Notes: generated from the letters alone by a model not told the origin. DNA of 64,000 nucleotides from Paraburkholderia kirstenboschensis (GCF_904848585.1 NZ_CAJHCR010000006.1:278333-342332), one strand, 5' to 3'; shown: positions 25,081-34,522, counted from the first letter of the stretch. A program made the numbers and translations.

Positions 25081-26319
25081 TCACGCGGCCACGCGTGGCG
25101 CCTGATTCGAGTCGCTGTTCAACAGCGCGATCTGCGCATCGTCATAGCCCAGCTCGCGCAATACCGCTACCGTGTGCTCGCCGATCTTCGCGATGGGCTG
25201 ACGCGGCTGCAAACGCGCGCCGTCGATCGAAATGGGCAGCAGAGGCATTGCGGTTTCGCTGCCGTCCTCGAGCGTGAGGCGAGCAAGGCCGCCGCTTTCT
25301 TTCAGGTGCGGATCGTCGAATAGCTCTTCGGGCTTTGCAATCGACGCGAACGGAATGTGGTCGCGCTCGAACAGCGGCACGAGCGCCGCGCCTTCGAAAC
25401 GGCTCAAGGTGGCGCCGAGCGTTTGCAGCAGCCATGAGCGCGCAAGCACGCGGTCGTTGTTCGTCGCGAGGCGCGGGTCGGCGAGCAGGTCGCCGCGGCC
25501 GAGAATCGCGCACAATGCGCGCCATTGGCCGTCGCCGGTCGCGGCAATGAACATCTGCTCATTGTTCGCGAGCGCGAAGACGTCGTAGACGGCCCATGCA
25601 CTGATGCGCTCAGGCATCGGCGCGGGCGGCACACCGGTCGCGGCGTACTGTTGCATGTGCTGCGCGGACAGCAGCACACAGTTTTCGAAGAGCGCGCTTT
25701 GCACTTCCTTGCCGCGCCCGCTCGCATGCCGTTCGTGCAATGCGGCGAGCACGCCGATCGCGCCGAACATGCCGCCCATGATGTCGTTGACCGAACTGCC
25801 GGCGCGCAGCGGACGGCCCACCGGGCCTGTCATATACGCGAGGCCGGCCATCATCTGCACGACTTCGTCGAGCGCGAGGCGGTGCTCATATGGGCCATTG
25901 AGAAAGCCCTTGTGCGAAACGTAGATCAGTTTCGGGTTGCGCTCGCGCAGCGACGCATAGTCGAGACCGAGCTTCGCCATGCGGCCCGGCTTGAAGTTTT
26001 CGACGAACACGTCGGCGGTATCGACAAGCTTGTGCAGTGCAGCCAGTCCGGCTTCGCTATCGAGATCGAGCGCGACGCTCTTCTTGTTGCGATTGAAAGT
26101 GCGAAAGAAACCCGCGCCGGTGCCGAGCAAACGGCGCGTGCCGTCGCCGCGCGGCGGCTCGACCTTGATGACTTCTGCGCCCAGGTCGCCGAGAATCATC
26201 CCGCAGGTTGGGCCCATCACCATATGCGACAACTCGATCACGCGGATGCCGGCAAGCGGCAATGCGCGCTCCTGTGGCGCTTCAGTGGAGGAACTGGCGA
26301 TAGCGGAATGGGCGTTCAT
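25081..26319 (-). CDS. Family III CoA-transferase (CaiB/BaiF)
   Basis: A 412-residue CoA-transferase. The N-terminus (LAGIRVIELSHMVMGPTCG) and LGDLGAEVIKVEPPRGD are class hallmarks. The catalytic Asp is likely in SSVNDIMGGMFGAIG, before LHERHASGRGKEVQSALFE. Such enzymes move CoA from a donor such as succinyl-CoA to a carboxylic acid via an aspartyl-CoA intermediate. Its start overlaps the stop of HMG-CoA lyase by four bases (ATGA), so translation is coupled. That pairing suggests the acceptor is 3-hydroxy-3-methylglutarate or a related branched C5-C6 acid. Confidence 0.9.
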   Translation of the reverse strand: MNAHSAIASSSTEAPQERALPLAGIRVIELSHMVMGPTCGMILGDLGAEVIKVEPPRGDGTRRLLGTGAGFFRTFNRNKKSVALDLDSEAGLAALHKLVDTADVFVENFKPGRMAKLGLDYASLRERNPKLIYVSHKGFLNGPYEHRLALDEVVQMMAGLAYMTGPVGRPLRAGSSVNDIMGGMFGAIGVLAALHERHASGRGKEVQSALFENCVLLSAQHMQQYAATGVPPAPMPERISAWAVYDVFALANNEQMFIAATGDGQWRALCAILGRGDLLADPRLATNNDRVLARSWLLQTLGATLSRFEGAALVPLFERDHIPFASIAKPEELFDDPHLKESGGLARLTLEDGSETAMPLLPISIDGARLQPRQPIAKIGEHTVAVLRELGYDDAQIALLNSDSNQAPRVAA

Positions 26320-27299
26320 TGCAGCACCTGTGAGCAGGAAGATGGTGAAGATTCGATTTGTCTCGAAGCGGCGAACTGCTTGGGCAAACCGGCGCGCGCG
26401 AGATAGCCGTAAAGCGGCTCACCAGGCAATGCATCGGCGAGGACTGCACGCGACGCGATCAAACGTGTGAGATCAATGCCGGTTTCATAGCCCATGCTTT
26501 CGAGCATGAAGACGAGATCTTCGGTGTTGACGTTGCCGGTCGCGCCAGGCGCGTGCGGGCAACCGCCAAGTCCGGCGAGCGACGCGTCGAATTCGCGGAT
26601 GCCGTGTTGCAGTCCGATCAGCGTATTCGCGAGAGCAAGGCCGCGTGTGTCGTGCAGATGCAGCGAGCGCAGTTTGTCGCCCGCCGCGCCGCGCACGATT
26701 TCGATAATCTCGCCGACCTGGCGTGGCGTCGCTTCGCCGGTCGTATCGCCGAGCGCGATTACATCGGCGCCTGCATGCAGGGCGTCGCGTGCAATCGCGG
26801 CGATATCCTCATAGGGGACCGCGCCTTGCAGCGTGCAGCCGAATACCGTCGACAAACCGGCGATCAACTCCACACGCCGCGTGCTTGAGCCCGGCGCGCT
26901 GTCGATCGCCTCGCGCATTGCCGCGAACGCGTCGATCATTTCCGCTGGCGTCTTGCGCACGTTCGCGAGGCTGTGCGCGGTGCTCACCGAGATCGGCGCG
27001 ACGATCCGATGCACGCCACATTCGAGCGCACGTTGCGCGCCTTTCAGGTTCGGCACGAGTGCGGTCACGATCAGATCGCGATAACCGAGCGCGTGGGCAA
27101 TGACCTCGTCGGCGTCGGCCATTTGCGGCAGCAGCCTGGCCGGCACAAAAGAAGCCACTTCCATGTGCCGCATGCCGGCGGCATAGGCGGCATCGATCCA
27201 GCGGCGTTTGGATTCGGTGGGCATCGTTCGCGCGATGCTTTGCAGACCGTCGCGCATGCCGACCTCGGTCACGACGACGCGCTCCCTCATATCACTCAT
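26316..27299 (-). CDS. mvaB: Hydroxymethylglutaryl-CoA lyase
   Basis: A 327-residue TIM-barrel lyase of the HMG-CoA lyase/LeuA superfamily. It has EVGMRDGLQS (metal Asp and catalytic Arg), the LHLHDTRGLALAN metal-His motif, and the G-loop GGCPHAPGATGNVNTED containing the active-site Cys. It cleaves HMG-CoA to acetoacetate and acetyl-CoA; a citramalyl-CoA-type substrate is also possible in this superfamily. The ATG at 27299 gives the normal family length; the frame upstream is open but unsupported. It is the first gene of a three-gene unit with the CoA-transferase and MFS transporter. Confidence 0.9.
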   Translation of the reverse strand: MSDMRERVVVTEVGMRDGLQSIARTMPTESKRRWIDAAYAAGMRHMEVASFVPARLLPQMADADEVIAHALGYRDLIVTALVPNLKGAQRALECGVHRIVAPISVSTAHSLANVRKTPAEMIDAFAAMREAIDSAPGSSTRRVELIAGLSTVFGCTLQGAVPYEDIAAIARDALHAGADVIALGDTTGEATPRQVGEIIEIVRGAAGDKLRSLHLHDTRGLALANTLIGLQHGIREFDASLAGLGGCPHAPGATGNVNTEDLVFMLESMGYETGIDLTRLIASRAVLADALPGEPLYGYLARAGLPKQFAASRQIESSPSSCSQVLQ

Positions 27300-27485
27300 G
27301 TTTTTAATCCTGCGGAAAATGCGGGGAAAAGAAGCACGGATCACAGCGTGCCTGCGCGAAGCCGGGTCGCAAAGTCTGCGTTGACGAAGCACTCCATCGC
27401 CGTTGACGATGGCCGGCGGCACAAGCGGGACGGGCATGCGCCGTCGCAAAGGGGAAACCCTTAAGGGCCTTTCAGAGGGTGCGAA

Positions 27486-27499
27486 GTGCAGACCTGCAC
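27486..27499. promoter_or_regulatory. Candidate operator between LysR and HMG-CoA lyase genes
   Basis: GTGCAG-AC-CTGCAC, a perfect 6-bp dyad, lies 187 bp before the HMG-CoA lyase ATG and 96 bp after the LysR stop. It is the clearest palindrome in the 295-bp gap, which has no gene. It could be the LysR binding site for the catabolic operon. Confidence 0.35.
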
Positions 27500-27594
27500 G
27501 ACCATGCGCGACGCTTGAATCGCATATTGAAGAGCGGTTGAGCGATCCGATCTCGCGTCGGACCGGAAGTCGGGACGCTACGTCTGCGCATGCC

Positions 27595-28488
27595 TTAAAC
27601 CGTGCGCAGCAAATGCTCCAACAAATGCGACGCGGCGAGCGTCAGCGCATTGCGGTCGCGCACGCAGATCACGAAGCGCCGCTCGGCCCACGCATCGCGC
27701 AACGGCACGGCGACGATGCCGTATTCGTCGGCGGCATGACGGGGCAGCGCCTCGCCCGGCAGAATGGCTACCGCGAGGCCGGCCTGGATAAAACGATAGG
27801 CGGCGTCGAACGTCGACACGTAGGTGCGATAGTTGAGCTCGCGCCCTTTCTCAGCCGCGATCCGCTGCATCAACGCATTGACCGACGCGTTCGACGAGAG
27901 CCCGAGGTGGTCGAACGCGAGCGTCTGCTCGAAGCCGATGTCTGCCTCGCCGGCAAGTGGATGATCGCGCGGCACGATCAGCGCGAGGTGATCGGCGCGA
28001 TACGGCAGCGCGTCGAGACTACCCATCGGCACCACGTCGCGGCAGATGCCGAGATCGGCCACGCCTTCCTCGAGGCCACGAACGATTTCGGTGCTCACGC
28101 GCTCTTCCACATCCACGCGAATCTGCGGGTTGGCCTTTAAGAACTCTGATAACGCCTCGGGCAAAAACTCGACCATCGACGACACGTTTGCCAGCACCCG
28201 AACATGGCCGCGCGCGCCGGCCGCATATTGGCTCAGCTCGGCCTGCATGCGTTCATGGCCGCGCATGATGAGCCGTGCATGGCGCAACAGCGCCTCGCCC
28301 GCGGCAGTGGCGCGCACACCGCGCTGACTGCGCGAAAGCAGCGCGACGTCGACGAGCACCTCGAGATCGGCGAGCCGCTTGCTGACCGCCGACGGCGCGA
28401 TGAACTCGCGTTCCGCGGCGCGCGCGATCGTGCCTTCCTCGCAAACGGCAATGAACAAGCGCAACGTCACCTGATCGATCTGCCACAT
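27595..28488 (-). CDS. LysR-family transcriptional regulator
   Basis: A 297-residue LysR protein. The N-terminal winged HTH (LRLFIAVCEEGTIARAAERE, FIAPSAVSKRLADLE) is followed by the periplasmic-binding-like effector domain. It lies upstream of, and in the same direction as, the HMG-CoA lyase / CoA-transferase / MFS genes, and is divergent from the LysE exporter at 28756. It may control either side; the catabolic operon is the more likely target by shared direction. Confidence 0.9.
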   Translation of the reverse strand: MWQIDQVTLRLFIAVCEEGTIARAAEREFIAPSAVSKRLADLEVLVDVALLSRSQRGVRATAAGEALLRHARLIMRGHERMQAELSQYAAGARGHVRVLANVSSMVEFLPEALSEFLKANPQIRVDVEERVSTEIVRGLEEGVADLGICRDVVPMGSLDALPYRADHLALIVPRDHPLAGEADIGFEQTLAFDHLGLSSNASVNALMQRIAAEKGRELNYRTYVSTFDAAYRFIQAGLAVAILPGEALPRHAADEYGIVAVPLRDAWAERRFVICVRDRNALTLAASHLLEHLLRTV

Positions 28489-28755
28489 GCCGGACGGCTC
28501 CCAGATTAGAGTGGGGAAAATTATGCCCGAGTAAAGCGGCGTCCGACTTCATTCCCAGGGTATCCACGGTTGATTCATAAGCAGTGCTTGCGCGTTGGCT
28601 TCCCTGCTGACACGCTGACCCGCTTGCTCGCGGCTTGCAGGCTCGCTATGCTGAGCGTTGCTCGCGGGCGCCGTCCCTTCTATTAACGTATTGCGCGGCA
28701 CGCGGCGCTCCAGCGGCTGTCTCGCTATCGACCATAAAAACTCACGGAAATCTCC

Positions 28756-29421
28756 ATGTCCATGACCAGTCTCTTCATTACCGCCGCCGGCGTCGGCCTT
28801 GCGATTGCCGCGCCGGTCGGGCCCATGGGCATGCTTTGCATCCGCCGCACGCTGACGGGCGGCCCGAGGGCCGGGCTCGCGATCGGCCTGGGCATCGCGA
28901 GCGGCGACGCGTTCTACGGTCTGATCGCGGCGCTCGGGCTCGTCGGCATTTCGCAGTTCATGCTGGCATACGACCGGCCATTGCATCTGCTTGCCGGATT
29001 GTTTTTGCTGTATCTCGGCGTGCGCACGCTGCTGCAAAAACCTCCCGCCGACGCGGCCAACGGCGAACCGAACGGCAACGGCAATGGCCATGGCAATGGC
29101 AAGCTCGCGCAAGTGGGCCGTGCCGGGGCGCTGCGCGCCTACGCGAGTTCCTTGCTGCTCACGCTGACCAATCCGCAGACGGTCATCATGTTCGCCGCAT
29201 TGTTCACGACGCTGGCACCGCGCGGCGCATTTTCGTCGACGATTGCGCTCACGACGGTCGGCGGCGTGTTCTGCGGCTCGATCGCGTGGTGGTGCTTTCT
29301 CGTGACGGTGGTATCGCTCGCGCGGCATGCGATCGGCAGCAAATTGCGGCTCGCGATCGACCGGTTCGTCGGGATCATGCTCGCGGCCTTCGGCGTCGTC
29401 GAAATTCGCCGCGCGCTTTGA
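28756..29421 (+). CDS. LysE/RhtB-family amino acid exporter
   Basis: A 221-residue membrane protein with six predicted helices. The family hallmark GLAIAAPVGPMGMLCIRRTL stands at the first helix, followed by GLGIASGDAFYGLIAALGL. A short Gly/Asn/His-rich loop (GNGNGHGNGK) separates the two helix groups. LysE proteins export amino acids or derivatives by proton antiport. It is divergent from the LysR gene with a 267-bp gap, a common arrangement for LysE exporters and their regulators. Confidence 0.9.
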   Translation: MSMTSLFITAAGVGLAIAAPVGPMGMLCIRRTLTGGPRAGLAIGLGIASGDAFYGLIAALGLVGISQFMLAYDRPLHLLAGLFLLYLGVRTLLQKPPADAANGEPNGNGNGHGNGKLAQVGRAGALRAYASSLLLTLTNPQTVIMFAALFTTLAPRGAFSSTIALTTVGGVFCGSIAWWCFLVTVVSLARHAIGSKLRLAIDRFVGIMLAAFGVVEIRRAL

Positions 29422-29620
29422 GCGCTTGGCCGCGCGCGGACGACCGCGGCATTGGCGTTTCCCCGCGTTCGTACGCTGACGCGTCAGTTTTGCGACAATA
29501 GCGGCTTTCGCTGCGCCGAGCGTTGCTGATGCCCGATTTGCCGACTTGCGTCGGCGGTGGGGCACACGCGCGCCGCCCGTGCCCTAACTGTCAATCCACC
29601 GACCGCCAGCGGTCTCATCA

Positions 29621-30409
29621 ATGGCTCTTCCCCATATCGATTTGCTGTACTCCGCCTCCGGCCTGTTCGTCGGCTTTCTGGTCGGGCTAACGGGCGTTGG
29701 CGGCGGCTCGCTGATGACGCCGATCCTGGTCCTGCTGTTCAACGTCCACCCGGCGACCGCAGTCGGCACCGACCTTTTGTACGCGTCCGCCACCAAGGCG
29801 ACCGGAACACTGGTCCACGGCCTGAAAGGTTCCGTCGACTGGCAGGTGACGCTGCGGCTCGCCGCCGGCAGCGTGCCGGCCGCGACGGTCACGCTGGTGC
29901 TGTTGCACCGCTATGGGATGGACACGCCGGGCGCGAGCCGGCTGATCCAGATCGTGCTCGGCGCCGCGCTGCTGGTGACGGCGGTCGCGCTCGTGTTCCG
30001 TCCGCAACTCGCGGCGCTCGGCGCGCACCGCCGCCGCACGCCCAGCCAGGGACGCACGCTCGGCCTCACCATGCTGACGGGCGCGGTGCTCGGCGTGCTG
30101 GTGTCGCTGACTTCAGTGGGCGCGGGCGCAATCGGCGTGACCATCTTGCTGCTGCTTTATCCGATGCTGCCGACAATGCGCATCATCGGCTCCGACATCG
30201 CGCACGCGGTACCGCTCACGCTGCTGGCGGGCGCGGGCCACTGGCTGCTCGGCTCGGTCGACTGGTCGATGCTGCTGTCGCTGCTCGTGGGCTCGCTGCC
30301 GGGCATCGCGCTGGGCAGCATGCTCTCCGCGCGCGCGCCGGATGCGTTGCTGCGCAATCTACTCGCCGCGACGCTCACGCTGGTGGGCGTGCGCCTGGTG
30401 CTGGCCTGA
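29621..30409 (+). CDS. TauE/SafE-family sulfite/organosulfonate exporter
   Basis: A 262-residue membrane protein with about eight helices. Two copies of the family core are seen: FLVGLTGVGGGSLMTPIL in the first half and VLVSLTSVGAGAIGVTILLL in the second, the usual internal duplication. TauE/SafE proteins move sulfite, sulfoacetate or other anions across the inner membrane. It follows the LysE gene by 199 bp on the same strand; no sulfur genes are nearby, so the substrate is open. Confidence 0.9.
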   Translation: MALPHIDLLYSASGLFVGFLVGLTGVGGGSLMTPILVLLFNVHPATAVGTDLLYASATKATGTLVHGLKGSVDWQVTLRLAAGSVPAATVTLVLLHRYGMDTPGASRLIQIVLGAALLVTAVALVFRPQLAALGAHRRRTPSQGRTLGLTMLTGAVLGVLVSLTSVGAGAIGVTILLLLYPMLPTMRIIGSDIAHAVPLTLLAGAGHWLLGSVDWSMLLSLLVGSLPGIALGSMLSARAPDALLRNLLAATLTLVGVRLVLA

Positions 30410-30497
30410 AGCTGGCCTGAAGCCGGTGAGGCGCCAGCCCGATGTTCGTCCTATGTCGGGCTGACGCACATCAGATGCCGGGCTCGCGCCGTCGCCC

Positions 30498-30746
30498 TCA
30501 CCTGAAAAAGCGGCAGGTCAGATCGGCCTCGAACTGTCTGACCCATTGGCCGTGGCGGTCGTAATACGATTGGGCCCAGCCGCCACGCCGCACGGTGACG
30601 AGGCGCTCATGGGCAGCATCGGCGGGATCGGCACAAACGCTGATGTCGAAATGCGCGGGCGCGAAGCCGCGCCGCGCGCACACCAGTTCGAATGCGGCCC
30701 GGTCGGTGATGGGCAGATCGGTATAGCGCAGGAGCGTAGGTTGCAT
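30498..30746 (-). CDS. Hypothetical 82-aa protein
   Basis: A soluble 82-residue ORF starting MQPTLLRYTDLPITDRAAFE and ending RQFEADLTCRFFR. Its composition looks protein-like, with aromatic and acidic residues spaced as in a small folded domain (SYYDRHGQWVRQFE). No signal, membrane segment or known motif. It is convergent with the TauE gene. Function unknown. Confidence 0.55.
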   Translation of the reverse strand: MQPTLLRYTDLPITDRAAFELVCARRGFAPAHFDISVCADPADAAHERLVTVRRGGWAQSYYDRHGQWVRQFEADLTCRFFR

Positions 30747-30923
30747 GGCGTTGACTCCGGTTCTTCATGCATACGGTACGCTTTGCGCGGCGTCGGAAAT
30801 GTGTCATCGCACACAGTTGGACGACGGCGCCTTGTTTGCCGCGCACCATCTGATGAAACCGTCATTGCCGTATCGTCATTGCCGTATCGTCAGCGCCGTT
30901 TCACTAATGGCGTGGCAGAAAAC

Positions 30924-30957
30924 AAAAAAGCCCCGGCATGGCTGCCGGAGCTTTTTT
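30924..30957 (-). terminator. Rho-independent terminator for the BON-domain gene
   Basis: Stem CCGGCA-tggc-TGCCGG (30933-30948) extends through CG pairs (one C/A mismatch) into A6/T-run arms. On the minus strand the hairpin is followed by TTTTTTG, the classic form. It lies 169 bp beyond the BON gene stop. The T-run on the other side makes it potentially bidirectional. Confidence 0.8.
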
Positions 30958-31125
30958 TTCGCGCGTATCGAAGTGGCGCATTGCGTCGGAAAATGCCCGA
31001 CGCGGCGCCTCGCGACGCCGCCACTTGCTAAGCCGCGCCGTGTGAGGCGCGCTGATTGCTGCGCCGCTAAGCGCCTGATCAGTGCGCCGTCACAGCGGGC
31101 TTACCGATGCGCCCGCTCGCCGCGC

Positions 31126-31479
31126 TTACTGCTGCATCACGTTCAGCTTGTTCGACACCGACGTCACGCCGGCGACACCCTTCGCTGCCTCGCCGGCCGC
31201 GTCGATCTGACCTTGATCGGGCACCGAGCCCGTGAGCGTCACGGCGCCGCCGCGGGCGCGCACGGCGATGTTGGACACGTCGATGCCCTGCGTCTTCGCG
31301 AGCGCGGCGCGCACCTTGCGGCCCAGCTGGCTATTGGCCTTCTTGCTCGCCTTCGCGCTGGCGGCGGGGGCGGCTGTCGTGCCCGTTGCCGTTGCATCGC
31401 TTGCCTGAGCATAGACGTTGCATGCCACCACCATTGCCACCACCGAGCCCAGCGTCTTCAGAAAACCGACCGATTTCAT
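31126..31479 (-). CDS. Periplasmic BON-domain protein
   Basis: A 117-residue exported protein. The signal peptide is residues 1-24 (MKSVGFLKTLGSVVAMVV...VYA|QASD). An Ala/Thr-rich linker leads to one BON domain (about 52-115) with VRARGGAVTLTGSVPDQGQ and AGVTSVSNKLNV. BON proteins bind phospholipid or envelope surfaces and often respond to envelope or osmotic stress. AAGGAG stands 9 bp before the ATG at 31479; the longer open frame upstream is not used. Confidence 0.85.
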   Translation of the reverse strand: MKSVGFLKTLGSVVAMVVACNVYAQASDATATGTTAAPAASAKASKKANSQLGRKVRAALAKTQGIDVSNIAVRARGGAVTLTGSVPDQGQIDAAGEAAKGVAGVTSVSNKLNVMQQ

Positions 31480-32186
31480 ATTGCTTCTCTCCTTAGCATC
31501 ACATTGGACCGCTTGAATAAGCGGCTTCGTTACGACTACCTGCGGCCATGCCCGAGGCGCGACGAGGCGCACGGCGAGGCAATGGCCGGCTATGGCTGCG
31601 ACACGAGATGCGAGAGGCGAAGGGAGGCCGGCTGCCATATTCCGCACGCGATGGCGAAGACGCTCATGCGATGCGGTACGGAGACCGGCAAGCCGCGATA
31701 TTCGCAGACGCGCCCGGTTCTTGTGTGTCGTGCCGGGTCGCGCCGCGCGAAACGTGTGTTCGCGGCAGCGATGCACAATTTAATCTAGCCGCGCCAGAAG
31801 CGCAAAGGGTTTAGTCATGCGCGATGCGAGCGAGTCGGGTTGAAGCGCATGTTTGCACGCATTCAGATGCGCTTCATGTGCGCTTCATGTGCTTCCGATA
31901 CGCGCTTCGCATGCTGAGGCGCTCGTCGCCGAGGCGCTTTTTATTGGCCGCCTGCTCCCCGCTCGCTGCCGAAGCACTCGCCGCTCACTGCGCTTTCATT
32001 GCGTGCTCACTGCCCGCTCCTCGCCAGGCGCTCGCCGCTCCGCCACTCCGTAGTCACTTTTTGTTACGGGTTTCTCCGCGCCCGGCCCAGCCGTCCATTC
32101 CGCCGCCGCGGCAATCTCAGGTACCATCGGCGCCACGCGCAGCCCGCCATCCAGTCCACTCCCGATCGTAGCCGTCCTGTCATCCG
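31480..32186. other. Intergenic region with low-complexity GC-rich repeats
   Basis: This 707-bp gap divides the divergent BON and TAXI genes. The right half (about 31850-32060) is full of short imperfect repeats such as GCGCTTCATGT (twice, 31870-31890), GCCGCTC and CTCACTG. Near 31919-31940 GCGCTCG..CGAGGCGC followed by TTTTT resembles a plus-strand terminator with a bulge, though no gene ends there. Open frames here have unnatural Arg/Ser/Ala-rich translations, and I do not call them genes. Confidence 0.5.
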
Positions 32187-33713
32187 ATGAAGCCAGCCAC
32201 CGGCCGCAAACGCCCTCCCCACCTCGTTGCCCGTTTCGTCGCGATCTCGTGGCGCGATCTGGCTGTGTCGTTCGGGCCGATCGTGCTGGTCGCCCTCGTC
32301 GCGATCTGGCTCGCCGTGCGTCTGATCCAACCCGCGCCGCCCAGCACGCTCACCATTAGCGCCGGCCCGCAAGGCAGCAGCTTCTGGACGGCGGCCCAGA
32401 AGTACAAGGAGATTCTGGCGCGCAACCGCATTACGTTGAACGTGCTGCCGTCGGAAGGCTCGCTGCAAAACCTCAAGCGGCTGTCGGACCCGAACTCGAA
32501 CGTCGACGTGGGCTTCGTGCAGGACGGCGTCGCGCCCGGCGCGGCAAGCAGCGGCCTGATGTCGCTCGGCAGCGTGTCGTATGTGCCGCTCGCGATCTTC
32601 TATCACGGGCCGACGGTCGCGCGGCTCTCCGAATTCAAGGGCGAGCGGCTCGCGGTCGGCGCCGAAGGCAGCGGCACTCGCGAACTGGCGCTTGCGCTCC
32701 TGAAGGCCAACGGCATCGAGCCGGGCGGCGCGACGAAACTGCTGCCGCTTTCCGGCGACGACGCGGCGCAGGCGCTCATTTCCGGCAAGGTCGACGCGGC
32801 TTTCCTCGCCGGCGATTCCGCGCAACCCGCGGTCATGGGCAAGCTTTACCGCACGCCGAACGTGCAGTTCTACGATTTCTCGCAGGCCGACGCATACACG
32901 CGCCGCTTTCCCTACCTGACGCAACTCGAATTGCCCATGGGCGCGTTCGACCTCGGCAAGAACCTGCCGTCCGCGCCTATCCACATGGTCGCGCCGACCG
33001 CCGAACTGGTGGCGCGCGACTCGCTGCACCCTGCGCTGTCGGACCTGCTGATCGAGGCAGCCCGCGAAGTGCACGGCAAGGCGAACATCATGCAGCGCGC
33101 GGGTGAATTCCCTGCACCGCTCGCCCATGACTTCACGATCAGCGACGACGCCGCGCGCTACTACAAGTCGGGCAAGGGCTTTCTGTACCGCGTGTTGCCG
33201 TTCTGGCTCGCGAGCCTTGCGGACCGGCTGCTGGTGGTGGTCGTGCCGCTCGTGGTGCTGCTGATCCCGGCGCTGCGCCTCGTGCCGTCGCTGTATGCAT
33301 GGCGCGTGAAGTCACGCATCTATCGCTGGTATGGCGCATTGATCGCTATCGAGCGCAGCGCGCTCAGCGACCATTCGCCGGCCGAGCGGGCGTCGCTTCT
33401 GCAACGGCTCGATGCGATCGAAGACTCGGTGAATGGTCTGAAGATGCCGCTCGCCTATGCCGATCAGTTCTACGTGCTGCGCGAGCACATCGGCTTTGTG
33501 CGGGCAAGGCTCACGCAAAGCCGCGAAGCGCAGCGCGAAATGTACGGAGAAGAGCCGGACGAAGGTGCCGACCAGGACTCTGTCATAGCAACCGAAGCAC
33601 GCGACGCCGGCGCCGCGCCGGGCACTCCGAACGAAGCCGCGGAGATCGGCGAAACACGCGCCGACGAGCGCCGCAAACCAATTGACGGTGCAAGCCGCCG
33701 CCGCACCGCGTAA
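32187..33713 (+). CDS. TAXI-family TRAP solute-binding protein with C-terminal membrane anchor (orphan)
   Basis: A 508-residue protein. An N-terminal membrane segment (about residues 27-45) is followed by a TAXI/NMT1-like periplasmic binding domain (about 50-330; LTISAGPQGSSFWTAAQKYK, FLAGDSAQPAVMG), a second membrane segment (about 350-372) and a cytoplasmic helical tail of about 130 residues. TAXI proteins bind dicarboxylates or amino acids for TRAP permeases, but no DctQM-like permease gene is adjacent. The membrane-anchored form may act as a sensor or feed a permease encoded elsewhere. Confidence 0.85.
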   Translation: MKPATGRKRPPHLVARFVAISWRDLAVSFGPIVLVALVAIWLAVRLIQPAPPSTLTISAGPQGSSFWTAAQKYKEILARNRITLNVLPSEGSLQNLKRLSDPNSNVDVGFVQDGVAPGAASSGLMSLGSVSYVPLAIFYHGPTVARLSEFKGERLAVGAEGSGTRELALALLKANGIEPGGATKLLPLSGDDAAQALISGKVDAAFLAGDSAQPAVMGKLYRTPNVQFYDFSQADAYTRRFPYLTQLELPMGAFDLGKNLPSAPIHMVAPTAELVARDSLHPALSDLLIEAAREVHGKANIMQRAGEFPAPLAHDFTISDDAARYYKSGKGFLYRVLPFWLASLADRLLVVVVPLVVLLIPALRLVPSLYAWRVKSRIYRWYGALIAIERSALSDHSPAERASLLQRLDAIEDSVNGLKMPLAYADQFYVLREHIGFVRARLTQSREAQREMYGEEPDEGADQDSVIATEARDAGAAPGTPNEAAEIGETRADERRKPIDGASRRRTA

Positions 33714-33784
33714 GATCGTTACAATTCCGACGATCTGGCAGACGCATCCGCCGATCTGTCGGACAGGCAATCCGGGAGACATAT

Positions 33785-34429
33785 ATGACCGTTGGCATCG
33801 ACGCCGCGCAGCCGCTGTGGTTTTACGATTTCGTCTCGCCGTTCACGTATCTGCTGCTCGAACAACACGACAAATGGCCGGGCTTCGACTTCGCATTCAC
33901 GCCTGTGGTGCTGAACGACCTGTATCGTCACTGGGGGCAACGGCCGGCTTACAGCGTGCCGGCCAAGCGCACCTTCCTGTACCGGCACGCGCTCTTTCGC
34001 GCGGAGCAACTCGGCATACCGTACAAGATGCCGCCGGCTCATCCTTTCGACTCCATGAAGCCCCTGCTGCTCGCCACCGCCGCTCAGGCAGACGTGTTCT
34101 GTGTGCGCGAGATCTTCCGCTTCATCTGGCGTGAAGGCCGCGATCCGTCGAGCGAGGCGGCATTCGCCGAATTGTGCGAACGGGTAGGCATGCCCGACGG
34201 CCCCGAACTCATCAAGAGCGAAGAAGTGAAGGCGCAATTGCAGCGCAATACCGCCGACGCCATCGGCCTCGGCGTGTACGGCGTGCCGACGTTCCGGCTG
34301 AACGACCAGTTGTTTTGGGGTGAGGATGCGTTGCCGATGGTGTTGTACTGCGCACGCACGCCCAACTGGCTGGAATCGAGCGAAGTGAAGCGGATCAGTG
34401 CGCTGCCGTCGGGCTTGGCCGATATTTGA
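33785..34429 (+). CDS. 2-hydroxychromene-2-carboxylate isomerase-like protein (DsbA fold, kappa-GST)
   Basis: A 214-residue thioredoxin-fold enzyme. The N-terminal WFYDFVSPFTYLLLE contains the conserved Ser that replaces the DsbA CxxC and activates glutathione. A helical insert follows, then the cis-Pro strand GVYGVPTFRLNDQLFWG. Family members isomerise ring-fission products of naphthalene-type compounds or act as kappa-class GSTs. No aromatic degradation cluster is next to it, so the physiological substrate is unclear. It follows the TAXI gene by 71 bp. Confidence 0.85.
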   Translation: MTVGIDAAQPLWFYDFVSPFTYLLLEQHDKWPGFDFAFTPVVLNDLYRHWGQRPAYSVPAKRTFLYRHALFRAEQLGIPYKMPPAHPFDSMKPLLLATAAQADVFCVREIFRFIWREGRDPSSEAAFAELCERVGMPDGPELIKSEEVKAQLQRNTADAIGLGVYGVPTFRLNDQLFWGEDALPMVLYCARTPNWLESSEVKRISALPSGLADI

Positions 34430-34522
34430 GCGTTCGGTGCAGTGGCGTGCGCGTGCCGCACCGAGCGGTGCTGATGCCGGTCATACCGCGCCCGCTATGG
34501 CGGCCGCAACGCAATCGGGCCT

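Noticed and set aside
28549..29565. Minus-strand open frame (338 codons) opposite the LysE exporter
   Set aside because: Arg/Gln/Ala-rich translation; the plus strand carries the LysE signature.
31824..32171. Small plus-strand ORF (115 codons) in the repeat-rich gap
   Set aside because: Ser/Arg/Pro-rich, made by short DNA repeats, with no ribosome site.
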